Positions 62,980-64,000 of a stretch of DNA of 64,000 bases are shown piece after piece; position 1 is the stretch's first letter; each line of letters begins with the position of its first letter. The DNA is taken from contig NC_089755.1 in NCBI RefSeq assembly GCF_040412425.1, positions 58,142,798-58,206,797 of the forward strand, read 5' to 3'. The notes below the pieces were generated by a model that worked only from the letters and a program-made list of their open reading frames with translations, was not told where the DNA came from and ran no database searches. The DNA is from Macrobrachium rosenbergii. Taxonomy: Eukaryota; Arthropoda; Malacostraca; Decapoda; Palaemonidae. The position numbers and the translations under genes were made by a program.

Positions 62980-64000
62980 CTGAAAGAAAAATTCGTATGG
63001 AAAGTTATATTTCTGGTGACAATTAGTGGGCCCCTTTTTCCCTGTAAGATTTTTGAGAGAAACTTTTCCCCTAATTGATGGATTACGTAATTGTTCATTT
63101 GTTAAAAAAACTGAATAAAAAGTGAAGGACTTTGTCGACGTTTCTTGGATACAAAAAGTTTGTATTGAAGGTATATTTGAATAATAATTTCATAACAGGA
63201 AATATGAAGGACAGTAAGTACCCCCGTCATTTATTTTTCCCAACTTCTCCCTTCCTAGGTAAAAAATTGTTTTTTTTATATTAATCTTTGTTTTGCTTCA
63301 TAAATATTTTATGAACGAATGAACGCTTTTATGGAGTCTTTTACTCATTTATTTATCTATTCATTTACTTCACCACCGGCATGTCAGTGTTTATTCCTGT
63401 GTTTGGGAGGCTCGCGGACAAACTCAAAAACCAAATACAATCTGGATCTTGACCATTGAACCTATCAGATAAACGAAAAACAACGACCGTCTGGTAAAAC
63501 GTGAAAGGAAAGAGGCGTCGGAGATCTTTCCTGGAACTTGGGGTACCTGGAAATTGCTGGAAGGTCCTCTCCATTCTGGAAATTCCAGCTGAAGCTAATG
63601 ATCCGTTATCCCTTCGTAAGCTAAACGAAAATTTAAATCTAAGTAAAACTATAAAAAAAAATTTTTTAGCTTCTCTGGAACGTTCCAGGTGGGTCCTGGA
63701 AAGATGGAAAGAGCTAATTTCTCATCACATCATGAGGTCAGATAATAATTGCCCTCAAATAAATTACTGAAGACTTCAAGTAATTCGTTAGAATTAATGA
63801 CTCACTCCATTTTATGGAATTTTCAGAGTTGATCACAGAACAATAGCGACTGGTACATTGTCCAGTCTTACAGCAAATTAGATGATTAGCATTTTTCATA
63901 TGATTGTCAGGAGCTATCGCGGAAATCAGTAAATTGCATAATATTTTATTTTTATATTTTAACGCTTAACGTTAGTCCTGGATCGATAGAAAAACAATTC
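62980..64000. other. Unassigned stretch
   Basis: Overlapping frames on both strands at 63,365-63,770 (69 codons minus, 89 codons plus; the plus one has LSKTIKKNFLASLERSRWVL) have no splice, start-context or family support. TTTATTT runs near 63,345. I assign no gene. Confidence 0.35.

Noticed and set aside
63365..63770. Opposed ORFs of 69 and 89 codons at the right end
   Set aside because: Neither has start context, splice sites or a family motif, and mutual overlap on opposite strands suggests chance.

Overview
The window looks like non-coding or gene-poor DNA from a large eukaryotic nuclear genome, most likely a decapod crustacean (caridean or penaeid shrimp group). This rests on three things seen in the sequence. 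(TA)n, (GA/CT)n and (AAT/ATT)n microsatellites are extremely dense, there are many short-period minisatellites, and several interspersed repeats resemble families I recall from decapod transcripts and genomes. The repeat identification is from memory and was not searched. There are no operons, ribosome binding sites or bacterial features; candidate coding pieces are short exons with GT-AG borders.

Layout. 0-5.9 kb: a tRNA-derived SINE head, a candidate exon, the first large CT/TA blocks, a 10-bp minisatellite and two copies of a small inverted-repeat element. 6-11.2 kb: SINE-like copies, GA/AAT arrays, a 78-bp tandem triplication, a leader-like exon and a divergent pair of ATGGCG start motifs. 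11.4-19.2 kb is almost wholly tandem DNA: a 27-bp minisatellite, GA and AGC blocks, a 2.8-kb AT-rich satellite with a monomer of about 97 bp, and a 30-bp minisatellite. 20-31 kb: SSR clusters, a GC-box/TATA-like promoter on the minus strand near 23.5 kb, AAT-bearing tandem duplications and one candidate exon near 30 kb. 31.7-33.9 kb: a dimeric 86-bp satellite with a 344-bp higher-order repeat.

35-49.5 kb is the best genic interval, on the minus strand. It has a TATA/CCAAT promoter with a non-coding first exon (49.2 kb), a second leader-like exon (47.5 kb), a 93-bp exon encoding a single hydrophobic segment (44.1 kb), and two possible last exons (36.3 and 35.8 kb). The same strand carries the only long convincing ORF of the window, 303 codons at 39,786-40,697, encoding an acidic protein with a basic tail that I do not recognise. 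A decayed non-LTR retrotransposon tail lies at 42.2-42.5 kb.

49.5-64 kb: unassigned DNA, then SSR-rich DNA. It includes a foldback-containing repeat (57.8-58.2 kb) and two tracts (58.3-58.85 and 60.9-61.7 kb) in which CT microsatellites alternate regularly with a conserved spacer. The most distinctive signal is this repeated coupling of microsatellites with longer tandem units. I see no convincing undescribed defence, biosynthetic or mobile system.
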